A DNA stretch of 64,000 nucleotides from Porphyrobacter sp. LM 6 (GCF_001720465.1 NZ_CP017113.1:62001-126000), one strand, 5' to 3'; counted from the stretch's first letter, positions 8,416 to 17,281 are shown. Translations and numbers: made by a program. The notes: generated by a model from the sequence alone, not told the origin.

Positions 8416-8972
8416 ATTTTGGATCTGCAAAGTTAAGCGGGGCAGTAACTCAAATACTTGGAATTGCTCTCGCTTGGTTCGCACTTTTTAAGTTGAACGA
8501 GTGGATTTTCTCTGACTTTGAGCACACGCCAAACGCGCATTGGATATTCCTCCCCGCCGCCTTTCGTCCGCTGACCATTCTACTCTTTGACAGGGCGGGG
8601 GCAGCGGGTCTGGTTCTTGGGGCCTACCTTACCGTCTACGGCACGACGGGAAGTAGCGCGCTTCATGAGGCGATTTTTGCGATCACCTTGGGCGTCACGC
8701 CCTGGATTGCAGTGTCTCTGGGCAAGTGGGCGATGGACATCCCGCGCAATCTTGCCGGCCTGGGGGCTCGACACATCGTCCTCTTGTCCACACTCTGCGC
8801 TAGCTTGAACGCTGTCACGTTGAACGGATACCTGTGGACCATTGGGCGCCTCGAGGGCGGCGGAATCCAAATCCTCACGGTATTTGTAGGCGACCTGCTC
8901 GGCTCCGTAATCCTACTGTTCATCATATCGACGGCCTTGGCCTTGTCGCTCCCCAGCAGATCGCGGCGATAG
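8412..8972 (+). CDS. Integral membrane protein, MASE1-like
   Basis: This 186-aa protein has about five or six hydrophobic segments, for example ILGIALAWFALF, AGAAGLVLGAYLTV, AIFAITLGVTPWIAV, HIVLLSTLCASL and LGSVILLFIISTALAL. A FLPAAFRPLTILLF stretch resembles the FxPxGxR motif of MASE1-type sensory membrane domains. No enzymatic or signalling domain follows, so it is a stand-alone membrane part. The GTG start overlaps the regulator's stop (GTGA), so the two proteins are made together. The MarR-like protein may be sequestered or tuned by this membrane partner, but nothing in the sequence proves it. The exact family is not assigned. Confidence 0.6.
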   Translation: MNFGSAKLSGAVTQILGIALAWFALFKLNEWIFSDFEHTPNAHWIFLPAAFRPLTILLFDRAGAAGLVLGAYLTVYGTTGSSALHEAIFAITLGVTPWIAVSLGKWAMDIPRNLAGLGARHIVLLSTLCASLNAVTLNGYLWTIGRLEGGGIQILTVFVGDLLGSVILLFIISTALALSLPSRSRR

Positions 8973-9033
8973 ACAAGATAGGCCGGCGCGATAGCCCTGA
9001 CAAACTTCTGACCTCCGCCGCCTCCAATCCTCG

Positions 9034-9900
9034 TCACATTGTGCGGATAATGCCGGAGAAATCAGTGCCCGCATTGTCCTTGGCGAAGGCATCATAAATC
9101 GCGCGGGCGTGCTCGCCCAGTTCGACCTTCGCGCCCGCAGCACGCGCCGCCTCCATCGCCAAACGCAGGTCCTTCAGCATCAGCCCGGCAGCGAACCCGC
9201 CCTGATAGCCATTATCTGCCGGGGTCACTGGCCCGACACCGGGCACCGGGCAATAGCTCGTCATCGACCAGCACTGGCCGGACGAGACACTCGAAATATC
9301 GTAGAAGGTCTGCGCGTCGAGCCCAAGCTTTTCGGCCATGGCGAAGGCCTCGCAGGTGCCGATCATGTGGATCGCCAGGAGCATGTTGTTGCAGATCTTG
9401 GCCGCCTGCCCGTTGCCCGCATCGCCTGCATGGATCACCGCCTTGCCCATGGCGGCAAGTATAGGCTGGGCGCGATCGAAGGCCTCCTTGGTGCCTCCAA
9501 CCATGAAGGTCAATGTGCCGCCATTGGCAGCCGCGATCCCGCCCGAGACCGGCGCATCGACCATCTGGTAGCCGTGCTGCTGGGTAACAGAAATCACCTC
9601 GCGCGCGGTGGCAACGTCGATGGTCGAGCAATCGAGCAGGACCGCTCCCTCGGGCGCATGGCCAATCACATCGTCCCAATAGACCTGTTTGACGATCTCG
9701 CCGTTGGGCAGCATCGACACGACTGCCTCCACCCCCTCACACGCTTCTCTGGCGGTGCCAAAAGTGCTGCAACCGGCAGCCTGGGCGGCGGCAAGCGCTA
9801 GTTCGGACAGGTCAAAGGCGCGCACATCGTGGCCGGCCTTCACAAGGTTCGCGGCCATCCCGCCGCCCATGTTGCCGAGGCCGATAAAGGCGATTTTCAT
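9034..9900 (-). CDS. mmsB: 3-hydroxyisobutyrate dehydrogenase
   Basis: This 288-aa NAD(P)-dependent enzyme oxidises 3-hydroxyisobutyrate to methylmalonate semialdehyde in valine degradation. The N-terminal Rossmann motif IAFIGLGNMGGGMAANL (residues 3-19) is the family signature. DAPVSGG lies at 115-121, and the catalytic Lys168 is in GNGQAAKICNNM. It is the last gene of a minus-strand operon with acyl-CoA dehydrogenase, enoyl-CoA hydratase and 3-hydroxyisobutyryl-CoA hydrolase genes, which fixes the pathway. AGGGGA lies about 6 nt before the ATG. The next enzyme, methylmalonate-semialdehyde dehydrogenase (mmsA), is not in the window. Confidence 0.93.
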   Translation of the reverse strand: MKIAFIGLGNMGGGMAANLVKAGHDVRAFDLSELALAAAQAAGCSTFGTAREACEGVEAVVSMLPNGEIVKQVYWDDVIGHAPEGAVLLDCSTIDVATAREVISVTQQHGYQMVDAPVSGGIAAANGGTLTFMVGGTKEAFDRAQPILAAMGKAVIHAGDAGNGQAAKICNNMLLAIHMIGTCEAFAMAEKLGLDAQTFYDISSVSSGQCWSMTSYCPVPGVGPVTPADNGYQGGFAAGLMLKDLRLAMEAARAAGAKVELGEHARAIYDAFAKDNAGTDFSGIIRTM

Positions 9901-9925
9901 GTCAGTCCCCTACAGTTTGGCTGGC

Positions 9926-10720
9926 TTAACGCCCCTTCCACTGCCCTTCACGCTTTTCGATAAAGGCGGCCATGCCCTCGGCCTTGTCCTCGCTCGCGGT
10001 GAGGATCTGGAAGATGCGTCGCTCGACGATCAGACCCTGATCGAGGGTCATCTCGAAGGCCGAGTTCACCATTTCCTTGTTGGCGATCACAGCCATCGGC
10101 GGCATGGCAGCAATGGTCGCGGCGGTCTTGAGCGTCTCGGCGATCAGTTCCTCATGCGGCACCACGCGCGCCACCAGATTGCTGCGCTCGGCCTCGACCG
10201 CGTCCATCATCCGGCCGGTGAGGCACATTTCCATCGACTTCGACTTGCCGATCGCGCGGGTCAGCCGCTGCGATCCTCCCATGCCGGGCGCGACGCCCAG
10301 CTTGATTTCGGGCTGGCCGAACTTGGCCTTATCCGAGGCAATGATGAAATCGGCCATCATCGCCAGCTCGCACCCTCCGCCCAGCGCGAAGCCGTTCACG
10401 GCCGCGATCCAGGGCTTGCGGGTCTTCTTGACGATCTCGGATGTCCACGGGCCAAAGAAATCATCAAGGAAGAAGTCGGCCGCGGCCTTGTCGGCCATTT
10501 CCTTGATGTCCGCGCCGGCGGCAAAGGCCTTGTCGCCGCTGCCGGTGAGGATCGCGCACAGCTGCGTGCTGTCTGCCTGATAGGCGGCGAAAGCGTCGAT
10601 CAACTCTTCCAGAACCTTGGAATTGAGCGCGTTCAGCGCCTGCGGGCGGTTGATCGTCAGCAGTGTAACGCCTGGGGTAGCCCGCGCATCGGCTTCGGCG
10701 GTGATGGTTTCGTAGGTCAT
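9926..10720 (-). CDS. Enoyl-CoA hydratase (crotonase family)
   Basis: This 264-aa crotonase-fold enzyme probably hydrates methacrylyl-CoA to 3-hydroxyisobutyryl-CoA in this operon. It shows the oxyanion-hole segment [11 protein letters not shown] (residues 65-75) and [11 protein letters not shown] (110-120). The two catalytic glutamates of true hydratases are Glu118 and Glu138 (QPEIKLG). The start is taken at 10720 rather than four codons upstream: ATG overlaps the upstream stop as ATGA and is preceded by GGAAG at 5 nt. The substrate is assigned from context. The enzyme is also similar to the general short-chain hydratases used in fatty-acid beta-oxidation. Confidence 0.9.
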   Translation of the reverse strand: MTYETITAEADARATPGVTLLTINRPQALNALNSKVLEELIDAFAAYQADSTQLCAILTGSGDKAFAAGADIKEMADKAAADFFLDDFFGPWTSEIVKKTRKPWIAAVNGFALGGGCELAMMADFIIASDKAKFGQPEIKLGVAPGMGGSQRLTRAIGKSKSMEMCLTGRMMDAVEAERSNLVARVVPHEELIAETLKTAATIAAMPPMAVIANKEMVNSAFEMTLDQGLIVERRIFQILTASEDKAEGMAAFIEKREGQWKGR

Positions 10721-11772
10721 AAGGGCTTCCATTCTTCATCGGCAGGCAGGGGCGCGAAAATCGCGTTGAGCAGGCCCGCGGTCACATCTTCGGGGGTGGC
10801 CGGGTCCCACTTGGGATCATTGGTCTTGTCGACGATCACCGCGCGCACACCCTCCGCAAAGTCGGGTCGGACGAGTACGCGGCTGGCGATGCGGTATTCC
10901 ATCCGCATATTGTCGGCAAAATCGGTAAGCTTCGCGCTCTCTGCGAGCTGGCGCAGCGCGACCTTGCAGGTCTGCGGGCTCTTGGTGCCGAGCGTGTCGC
11001 GCTCCTTCATCGCCCAGTCGTCACCCGCATCGGCAGCGGCTTCGAGACTGGCGAGGATGTCCTCATAGACGTCCGAAGCGAAATGCTTGGCGATCTTGCC
11101 GGCATTGGCCTCGATCCGCGCCTTGGGCGGGGTGCCGACGGGTTCGGACAGGATGCCCGCGATCCGGTCCGGGTGGTCGTGAATACGTGCCTTCAAATCT
11201 TCCAGCATCTCGTGCGGCACGTAATGCGTGGCCAGACCCGTCCACAGGCACTCCGAGCCATCAAGCCGCGCGCCGGTGAGCGCGAGGAACTGGCCCAGCC
11301 GCCGCCCGAGCCGCGAGAGATACCAGCCGCCCCCCACATCGGGGAACAGGCCGATCCCGGTTTCGGGCATGGCGAAGCGGGTGTTCTCGGTCGCCACGCG
11401 GAACTTGGCGGGCTGGCTGATGCCCACGCCGCCGCCCATTGTGATGCCGTCCATGAAGGCGACGATCGGCTTGCCGTAGGTGAACATCTGGTGATTTAGC
11501 TGGTATTCGTCGTGGAAGAACTTGCGACCCGATACGCCGCCGTCGTTCAGCGCCGAATTGCGCAGGAAGGCGATATCGCCCCCAGCGCAGAAGCCGCGGC
11601 CTTCGTCGTGATCGAGGATCACGGCCTTGATGGCATCATCCTTCGCCCACGCGGTCAGCGCGGCGCTCATGGCGTGGCACATCTCGAGTGTCAGCGCGTG
11701 GAGCGCCTTGGGGCGGTTGAGGCTGATGTGGCCGATCGGGCCATTGGTGCGGATCAGTACGTCATCGGTCAT
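10717..11772 (-). CDS. 3-hydroxyisobutyryl-CoA hydrolase
   Basis: This 351-aa crotonase-superfamily thioesterase releases 3-hydroxyisobutyrate from its CoA ester. The longer length (about 350 rather than 260 aa) and the motif [17 protein letters not shown] (136-152), with Glu137 and Asp145, distinguish HIBYL-CoA hydrolases from hydratases. [10 protein letters not shown] (59-67) and MGGGVGIS (112-119) form the oxyanion site. It overlaps the downstream hydratase gene by 4 nt and starts 2 nt after the stop of the VOC gene, so the operon is translated as a coupled unit. Confidence 0.92.
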   Translation of the reverse strand: MTDDVLIRTNGPIGHISLNRPKALHALTLEMCHAMSAALTAWAKDDAIKAVILDHDEGRGFCAGGDIAFLRNSALNDGGVSGRKFFHDEYQLNHQMFTYGKPIVAFMDGITMGGGVGISQPAKFRVATENTRFAMPETGIGLFPDVGGGWYLSRLGRRLGQFLALTGARLDGSECLWTGLATHYVPHEMLEDLKARIHDHPDRIAGILSEPVGTPPKARIEANAGKIAKHFASDVYEDILASLEAAADAGDDWAMKERDTLGTKSPQTCKVALRQLAESAKLTDFADNMRMEYRIASRVLVRPDFAEGVRAVIVDKTNDPKWDPATPEDVTAGLLNAIFAPLPADEEWKPL

Positions 11773-11774
11773 TG

Positions 11775-12164
11775 CTACATAACTTTCGGCTCGATCAGGT
11801 CCCAGCGGTTGCCGAACGGATCGCTGAACACCGCGACGGTGCCATAGGGCTCGCGGCGCGGTTGTTCGTGGAACGTCACCCCGGCATCGACAAGCCGCGC
11901 CCGGGTGGCTGTGAAATCATCGGTGTGCGCGAAAAAGCCAACCCGCCCACCGGTCTGGTTGCCAATGGCAGCCGCCTGCGCATCGTTGGCGGCGCGGGCG
12001 AGGAGCAACCTGCCACCATCCTTGCCGCCGACAACCACCCAGCGCTTGCCACCGCCCATGTCGCTGTCCTCGATCAGATCGAAGCCCAGCGCACCAACGA
12101 AGAACGCAATCCCCGAATCGTAATCGGGAACCACCATCGTCGTCAGGGCGAGGCGCGTGCCCAT
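11775..12164 (-). CDS. VOC-family (glyoxalase-fold) protein
   Basis: This 129-aa single-domain glyoxalase/bleomycin-resistance/dioxygenase fold protein contains MVVPDYDSGIAFFVGALGF, RVGFFAHTDD and AVFSDPFGNRWDLIEP, the typical VOC beta-alpha-beta-beta-beta repeats. The start ATG 12164 shares its A with the TGA of the dehydrogenase (TGATG); a GTG three bases earlier is possible. It sits inside a valine-degradation operon between the first and third enzymes. It may deal with a reactive intermediate such as methacrylyl-CoA or a glyoxal, but that is inference. The substrate is unknown. Confidence 0.75.
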   Translation of the reverse strand: MGTRLALTTMVVPDYDSGIAFFVGALGFDLIEDSDMGGGKRWVVVGGKDGGRLLLARAANDAQAAAIGNQTGGRVGFFAHTDDFTATRARLVDAGVTFHEQPRREPYGTVAVFSDPFGNRWDLIEPKVM

Positions 12165-13309
12165 CACTGGCGCAGCAGGTCCCGGCCCACGACCATGCGC
12201 ATCACCTGGTTGGTGCCTTCGAGGATCGAGTGCACCCGCAGATCACGCCAAAAGCGTTCGATCGGGTAATCCTGAAGATAGCCATAGCCGCCGAACAGCT
12301 GGAGCGCGCGGTCGACGATCGCCGAACCATTGTCCGTCGCCAACCGCTTGGCCATCGCCGAAAAGCGCGTCTTGTCGGGTGCGTTGTCGGTCACCTTGGC
12401 GGCGGCGAGATAGAGCAGCGCGCGCGACGCCTCCAGATCGGTCGCCATGTCGGCGAGCATGAACTGGGTGTTCTGGAAATCGGCCACCGCCTGGCCGAAC
12501 TGCTTGCGGTCCTTGGTGTACTTGATCGCTTCATCAAGGCAGCGCTGCGCCCCGCCGAGCGAGCAGGCACCGATATTAAGCCGCCCGCCATCCAGCCCCA
12601 TCATCGCGATGCGGAAGCCTTCGCCCTCAGCCCCGACGAGGTTTTCGACCGGCACGCGCACGTCTTCAAGGATGAGCTGCGCGGTCGGCTGCGAATGCCA
12701 GCCGAGCTTCTTCTCCTGCGCGCCGAAGTTTACGCCCGGCATGTCCTTTTCGATCACCAAGCAGGAAATGCCCTTGGGGCCATCCTCGCCGGTGCGAACC
12801 ATCGCGACGTAGATCTCGTTCGCGCCCGCGCCCGAGATGAACTGCTTAGTGCCGTTGAGCACGTAATGATCGCCATCCCGCCGGGCGGTGGTCTTGAGCG
12901 CCGCGGCGTCCGAGCCGGAGCCCGGCTCGGTCAGGCAGTAGCTGGCGATCTTCTCCATCGTGACGAGACTGGGGAGATACTTGGCCTTCACTGTCTCGCC
13001 GCCGAAGCGGTCGATCATCCAGGCGGCCATGTTGTGGATCGAGATGAACGCCGAGGTCGAAGGGCAGCCATAGGCCATCGCCTCCATGATCAGCGCCGCT
13101 TCAAGCCGGCCGAGGCCAATCCCTCCCGATGCCTCGGACACGTAGATCGCCCCAAAACCCAATTCGGCGCTGCGCTGGATCACGTCCTTGGGGAAGATGT
13201 GCTTCTCGTCCCACTCGGCGGCGTGCGGAGTTATGTTGTCGGCGGTGAACCGCTGCGCCATCTCGCGGATCGCAAGCTGGTCATCGGTAAGTTGGAATTG
13301 TCCTTGCAT
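12164..13309 (-). CDS. Isobutyryl-CoA dehydrogenase-like acyl-CoA dehydrogenase
   Basis: This 381-aa FAD enzyme begins the operon and would oxidise isobutyryl-CoA to methacrylyl-CoA, passing electrons to ETF. Conserved acyl-CoA dehydrogenase signatures are CLTEPGSGSDAAALKT, FISGAGANEIYVAM, DRKQFGQAVADFQNTQF and the C-terminal ILEGTNQVMR, whose Glu364 is the expected catalytic base. The grouping with hydratase, HIBYL-CoA hydrolase and mmsB argues for the ACAD8-like branched-chain specificity rather than a fatty-acid substrate. It overlaps the VOC gene by 1 nt. The promoter must lie in 13310-13390, but no clear box was seen. Confidence 0.9.
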   Translation of the reverse strand: MQGQFQLTDDQLAIREMAQRFTADNITPHAAEWDEKHIFPKDVIQRSAELGFGAIYVSEASGGIGLGRLEAALIMEAMAYGCPSTSAFISIHNMAAWMIDRFGGETVKAKYLPSLVTMEKIASYCLTEPGSGSDAAALKTTARRDGDHYVLNGTKQFISGAGANEIYVAMVRTGEDGPKGISCLVIEKDMPGVNFGAQEKKLGWHSQPTAQLILEDVRVPVENLVGAEGEGFRIAMMGLDGGRLNIGACSLGGAQRCLDEAIKYTKDRKQFGQAVADFQNTQFMLADMATDLEASRALLYLAAAKVTDNAPDKTRFSAMAKRLATDNGSAIVDRALQLFGGYGYLQDYPIERFWRDLRVHSILEGTNQVMRMVVGRDLLRQ

Positions 13310-13390
13310 GGCGAGGTGCTCTAACGGGGTTTGCCGAGTTGGAAAAGGCTGGCGCGGGCCTGTAGCCTGAGGAAATTTGCTAGGCGCGGG

Positions 13391-13936
13391 TCAATACGCC
13401 GCCGCAGGGGGCACGATACTCCCGCGAGATTCAAGACGGCAGCGATCCCCCTTGCTCGCAGTTGCAGCTGCCGCAAAGCGCGGGATATCGGGCGCAAGGC
13501 GGCGGATCAGGATCACGCCTTTAGCGGTGGGGCTGACAATCGCCCCCTTCTCCGTCGCGCTGCCGGGCGGCAAGAGGCGCACGGCCACGGCCTTGCCGGA
13601 ACCTCTGATGGTGGCGAAATTGTCGGTCTGCGCTGAGAAGAACGAGAGCGACTGGTAATCGGGCCATTCACCCATCCGCAGCACCAGCTGCACCCCCGGA
13701 TCGGCCAGATCATAGCGGCACAGCGCGTAAAAGAGATCAGGCGAAGAGCGCACCACCGTCTGGCTTTGCGGGGTAACGCGCTTGGGGCTGTTGAAGCGGT
13801 GCAGCTGCACGCCGCGGGCGGCCAGCGCCTCCATTGCCTGTCCCATGATTACGCCGGGTGCGAAATGCAGCACGGCGACATGGGCAGCCATCGCGAAGAC
13901 CAGTGCCGTTACCAGCGGACCCGCCCAACGCTTCAT
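13391..13936 (-). CDS. DUF1254-domain membrane-anchored protein
   Basis: This 181-aa protein has an N-terminal membrane anchor (AGPLVTALVFAMAAHVAVL) and a DUF1254-like body with SPDLFYALCRYDL, DNFATIRGSGKAVAVRLLPPG and GVILIRRLAPD. Such proteins commonly occur next to DUF1214 proteins and seem to be halves of one larger two-domain protein family of unknown function. The ATG at 13936 overlaps the stop of the DUF1214 gene (TGATG), with GGAGAG just upstream, so I take it over the GTG at 13939. Likely periplasm-facing. It is the last gene of a coupled operon. Confidence 0.7.
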   Translation of the reverse strand: MKRWAGPLVTALVFAMAAHVAVLHFAPGVIMGQAMEALAARGVQLHRFNSPKRVTPQSQTVVRSSPDLFYALCRYDLADPGVQLVLRMGEWPDYQSLSFFSAQTDNFATIRGSGKAVAVRLLPPGSATEKGAIVSPTAKGVILIRRLAPDIPRFAAAATASKGDRCRLESRGSIVPPAAAY

Positions 13937-14538
13937 CACGCACTCTCCGGGTCACAAGCCAAACGCTCGATGCGTGGCGGGAGCAACACTCTGGCGGGTG
14001 TCTCAATCAAGGCAGCGTCCGGAACATAGAGCCGCAACGTCAGATCGAAAGTCCCGGCCTTGCGACTCGAAATCCAGAGCCTCTCGTCCGCAGGCCGTTC
14101 AGCCGCAATCACGGCCTCCCACGCCTCTGGCCCAGCGCGACTGGCATCTATACTGAGCGCCTCGTCGGTATTCGCAGGCAACATGCTTGCCGCATCATAC
14201 AACGTGACCGACCACCATGCCGCGGGCATCTTGCCGCCCGACAGGCGATAGGTGCAGGCGTCGGTGAGAGGCCGGCCGTCCTCATCTGTATTGCGGGTCA
14301 GATAGACTGCCTCGGCCCGCGCCAGCGCCAGCAATCCATGCCGCGCCACCCGCGCGCGAGTGTAGGGATCGGCTGCCTCGGAGCCGATCGCAAAGTCGCT
14401 GCGCCAGCCACCGACATTGACATCGCCAAAAGCCAGCGTGTTGGCGCCAGGCAGCAATCCGGCCATCCACAAGGCACTGCCCGTCCCGATGATGCCCCCG
14501 GCCAAAATGGCTGCAAGATAGCCCAGAACCCGCAGCAT
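13936..14538 (-). CDS. DUF1214-domain membrane-anchored protein
   Basis: This 200-aa protein has one N-terminal transmembrane helix (LRVLGYLAAILAGGIIGTGSALWMAGL) followed by a DUF1214-like beta-rich domain containing YLTRNTDEDGRPL, CTYRLSGGKMPAAWWSVTLYD, RLWISSRKAG and TLRLYVPDA. The start is the ATG at 14538, which overlaps the RidA stop as TGATG; an upstream in-frame start would run deep into ridA. The immediately downstream DUF1254 gene encodes the usual partner. The function is unknown in the family; periplasmic exposure is inferred from the anchor. Confidence 0.72.
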   Translation of the reverse strand: MLRVLGYLAAILAGGIIGTGSALWMAGLLPGANTLAFGDVNVGGWRSDFAIGSEAADPYTRARVARHGLLALARAEAVYLTRNTDEDGRPLTDACTYRLSGGKMPAAWWSVTLYDAASMLPANTDEALSIDASRAGPEAWEAVIAAERPADERLWISSRKAGTFDLTLRLYVPDAALIETPARVLLPPRIERLACDPESA

Positions 14539-14927
14539 CAGGCGCTCACCACAGCCTCGGCCTCGATCTCGACCCGCCATTCGGGGCGGCACAGCCACGC
14601 CACGCCTGCCATGGTCGCCGCCGGACGGGCTGCCCCGAAGAACCGGGCGTGCACCGCGCCGACAGCGTCTTGATCGGACGGGTCAGTCAGCAGCATCCGG
14701 GTGCGCACAAGGTCGTTGGCCGAACCGCCCAGTTCCTCGATCGCGGCGAGGATGATCGCGCAGCACCGCTCAGCCTGTTCAGCCGCGCCGCCGGGTGTGG
14801 TCGAGCCGTCGGGTTCGACCGGGCCGGTGCCAGCGACAATGATCCGGTCACCCACGCGCACCGCGCGGGCGAAGCCGAAGGCCGCCTCGTAAGGGGATCC
14901 GGAGGTGACCCGGGTCCGCCCGCTCAT
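14538..14927 (-). CDS. RidA/YjgF-family protein
   Basis: This 129-aa protein has the RidA fold. It contains RVGDRIIVAGTGPVEPDG, QAERCCAIILAAIEELGGSANDLVRTRMLLTD, and a C-terminal RPAATMAGVAWLCRPEWRVEIEAEAV in place of the canonical RxxVxV...P..VEIE ending. Canonical RidA deaminates enamine/imine intermediates; the catalytic Arg of RidA cannot be placed confidently here, so this may be another Rid subfamily. The start at 14927 is supported by an ATGA overlap with the lipoprotein gene stop. It is part of a four-gene overlapping operon. Confidence 0.8.
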   Translation of the reverse strand: MSGRTRVTSGSPYEAAFGFARAVRVGDRIIVAGTGPVEPDGSTTPGGAAEQAERCCAIILAAIEELGGSANDLVRTRMLLTDPSDQDAVGAVHARFFGAARPAATMAGVAWLCRPEWRVEIEAEAVVSA

Positions 14928-15262
14928 CCGCAGGTGATCTCGGTGATTTTCATCTTGCTGTCGTAGCGCACGTTCACGCGGTCTTCGCGGTAATCCATCG
15001 TCCATGCGGAGTTCGGTGCGCCCCAGCGCAGGCTGGCCGCGCCGCTGTCCTTGAGGATCGCCTGCCCCATCGATTGGGTCGCGTCATGGCCGATGTGATA
15101 TTGTGCGGGGGCAGCGTTGCACACCATCGGCACCGGCGGCGACGGCACCGCTTCGGCGCGATCCGGTTCATCATCGACGATGCTGACGACGCAGCCCGAA
15201 AGGCTGGCTGCGGCCAAGCCGATGAAAGCACCACGCACGGCAGTCCGTCTGATAGTCCCCAT
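14924..15262 (-). CDS. I78-family peptidase-inhibitor-like lipoprotein
   Basis: This 112-aa protein has a lipoprotein signal peptide ending in the lipobox LSGC (near residue 24) and a C-terminal I78 inhibitor-like domain: CNAAPAQYHIGHDATQSMG, then SLRWGAPNSAWTMDYREDRVNV and a terminal CG. I78 proteins are small inhibitors of serine proteases, and the two cysteines may pair. The start at ATG 15262 has GGGAGG about 6 nt upstream, and the longer open frame would spoil the signal peptide. First gene of the RidA/DUF1214/DUF1254 operon, probably anchored in the inner or outer membrane. Confidence 0.78.
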   Translation of the reverse strand: MGTIRRTAVRGAFIGLAAASLSGCVVSIVDDEPDRAEAVPSPPVPMVCNAAPAQYHIGHDATQSMGQAILKDSGAASLRWGAPNSAWTMDYREDRVNVRYDSKMKITEITCG

Positions 15263-15338
15263 GTCATCCTCCCTAAGGTCGGGTCTCCAGACCGGCAGAG
15301 GTATCAGCCTTGGGCACACGGCTGAAGCACCCGACACG

Positions 15339-16823
15339 TCACTGGGCGGATGATCCCGCGTGCTTGTCGAGTTCGTCGCCGGTGACGGTTACGACATGCA
15401 GCAGGTTGGTCGCCCCCGGGGTCCCGAAGGGCACGCCGGCAAGCACGATCAGCTTGCTGCCCGCCTCACCGAAACCGTGGCGCAGCGCCATGCGCTTGCC
15501 CTTGCCGATCATCTCTTCAAAGCTGCCGATGTCCTTGGTCGCCACGGCATGCGCGCCCCACAGCAACGCCATGCGCCGCGCGGTGCGGGTCGAAGGGGTG
15601 AGCACCAGCACCGGGGTCGCGGGCCGTTCGCGCGCCACCCGCCGTGCGGTAGAACCGGAAGAAGTGAACACCGTGATCGCGCTGATCGGCACGGTATCGG
15701 CGATCGTCATGCAAGCATGGGCCAGCGCGTCGGAGGTGGTGGCATCGGGCGGCGTATCGAGGAAGCGCACCCGTTCCTTGTAACCCTCGTCGCGTTCGAC
15801 CTGCACCGCGATGCTATCCATCATGGCGACTGATTCTTCCGGCCATGCACCCGCCGCGCTTTCGGCCGAGAGCATCACCGCATCGGCCCCGTCATAGACC
15901 GCGTTGGCGACGTCGGACACCTCGGCGCGGGTCGGAGAGGGGCTTTCGATCATGCTTTCGAGCATCTGCGTCGCCACGATCACCGGCTTGCCCGCCCGGC
16001 GCGCCATATTGACGATCTTCTTCTGGAGCGGCGGCACCTCATAGGGTTCGAGCTCGACCCCCAGATCGCCGCGCGCGACCATGATCCCGTCAGCAAGTTC
16101 GATAATGCCGTCCAGGCGATCGACCGCCTTAGGCTTCTCGATTTTGGCGCAGATCGCCGTGCCGCGGTTGCCGATCAGCTTGCGCGCTTCGGCGATATCC
16201 TCGGGCCGCTGCACGAAGGAGAGCGCGATCCAGTCCGCACCGTGCTCGGTGGCAAAGGCGAGGTCGCGGCGGTCTTTCTCGGTCAGCGCCGGGATCGGCA
16301 CTTCGGCATCGGGCACGTTGACGCCCTTGCGATCCGAGATCACTCCGCCAACCTCGGCGCTGCACAGGATGCGGTCTTCGTCCGCCTCCAGCACCTTCAG
16401 GCGGATCTTGCCGTCGTTGATCAACAGCCGCTGACCGCGCTCCATGATCCCGAACAGCTCCGGATGTGGCAGGCAGACGCGGTTTTCATCGCCCGGGGTG
16501 GGGTCGCGATCGAGCATGAAGTGGCCCGAGTGGCGGATCACCGCTTGGCCATCCTTGAAGGTGCCGACGCGAAGCTTGGGCCCCTGCAAGTCGGCAAGAA
16601 TGCCGATGGGGCGGGCCAGCTGCTTTTCCAGCGCGCGGATGGCGAGGATCGCGGCTTCGTGATCGGCGTGTTCGCCGTGGCTCATGTTCAGCCGGAAGGC
16701 ATCCGCCCCGGCGCGCACCAGCTTGGCAAGCATCTCCGGCGAGCGGCTGGCGGGGCCGATGGTGGCGAGTATCTTGACCTTGCGGCCGCGCGGGTCGATC
16801 CGTGACTGATCGCGTCGTGACAT
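15339..16823 (-). CDS. pyk: Pyruvate kinase
   Basis: This 494-aa glycolytic enzyme converts phosphoenolpyruvate and ADP to pyruvate and ATP. Diagnostic segments are KILATIGPASRSPEMLAKLV and FRLNMSHGEH near the N-terminus, ILADLQGPKLRVG, the active-site KIEKPKAVDRLDGIIELADGIMVARGDLGVELE, and MLESMIESPSPTRAEVSDVANAVYDGADAVMLSAE. The C-terminal regulatory domain is present (length within the 470-500 aa norm). Upstream is a 65-bp divergent interval to the DUF1244 gene; downstream is the I78 lipoprotein gene, 76 bp away on the same strand. Confidence 0.97.
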   Translation of the reverse strand: MSRRDQSRIDPRGRKVKILATIGPASRSPEMLAKLVRAGADAFRLNMSHGEHADHEAAILAIRALEKQLARPIGILADLQGPKLRVGTFKDGQAVIRHSGHFMLDRDPTPGDENRVCLPHPELFGIMERGQRLLINDGKIRLKVLEADEDRILCSAEVGGVISDRKGVNVPDAEVPIPALTEKDRRDLAFATEHGADWIALSFVQRPEDIAEARKLIGNRGTAICAKIEKPKAVDRLDGIIELADGIMVARGDLGVELEPYEVPPLQKKIVNMARRAGKPVIVATQMLESMIESPSPTRAEVSDVANAVYDGADAVMLSAESAAGAWPEESVAMMDSIAVQVERDEGYKERVRFLDTPPDATTSDALAHACMTIADTVPISAITVFTSSGSTARRVARERPATPVLVLTPSTRTARRMALLWGAHAVATKDIGSFEEMIGKGKRMALRHGFGEAGSKLIVLAGVPFGTPGATNLLHVVTVTGDELDKHAGSSAQ

Positions 16824-16888
16824 TATGAGCTATCCCTCTTGAAGGTGGCCTATGGCACAGGCGCATTTCAACTCAAGGAAAAGCCGCG

Positions 16889-17200
16889 ATGAATAGCAAT
16901 GCCGATCCGCTCGAAATGCTCGACGACGCACAGGCCGCCGCCGCCTTCCGCCGGCTGGTGCGGCACCTGCGCCATCGCCATGATGCGCAGAACATTGATT
17001 TGATGGGTCTCGCCGGGTTCTGCCGCAATTGCCTTGCCGACTGGATCCGCGATGCGGGCTACCCGGGCGACAAGGAAGCGGCGCGCGAAGTGATCCACGG
17101 GATGCCGAGCGCGGAGTGGAAGGCGACGCGCCAGACCCCCGCCACCCCCGAGCAGATCGCGCGCATGGATGCGAGTGTCGCGAAGAACGCACAGGAATAA
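16889..17200 (+). CDS. DUF1244-family small protein
   Basis: This 103-aa soluble protein of the DUF1244 family contains AAFRRLVRHLRHRHDAQNIDLM, GFCRNCLADWI and VIHGMPSAEWKATRQTPATPEQ. The FCRNC element (two cysteines, CxxC) is conserved in the family and may bind metal. The family is widespread in alpha- and gammaproteobacteria and has no established function. It is divergent from pyruvate kinase and followed 81 bp later by the GapR-like gene on the same strand. Confidence 0.85.
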   Translation: MNSNADPLEMLDDAQAAAAFRRLVRHLRHRHDAQNIDLMGLAGFCRNCLADWIRDAGYPGDKEAAREVIHGMPSAEWKATRQTPATPEQIARMDASVAKNAQE

Positions 17201-17281
17201 TTCGCTCCGGCGGTTCAATCGGCGCGGCGGGCTGGCTATCGCCACCAGCAACCGATTCTCACTTTTCCGATGGAGACCCCA

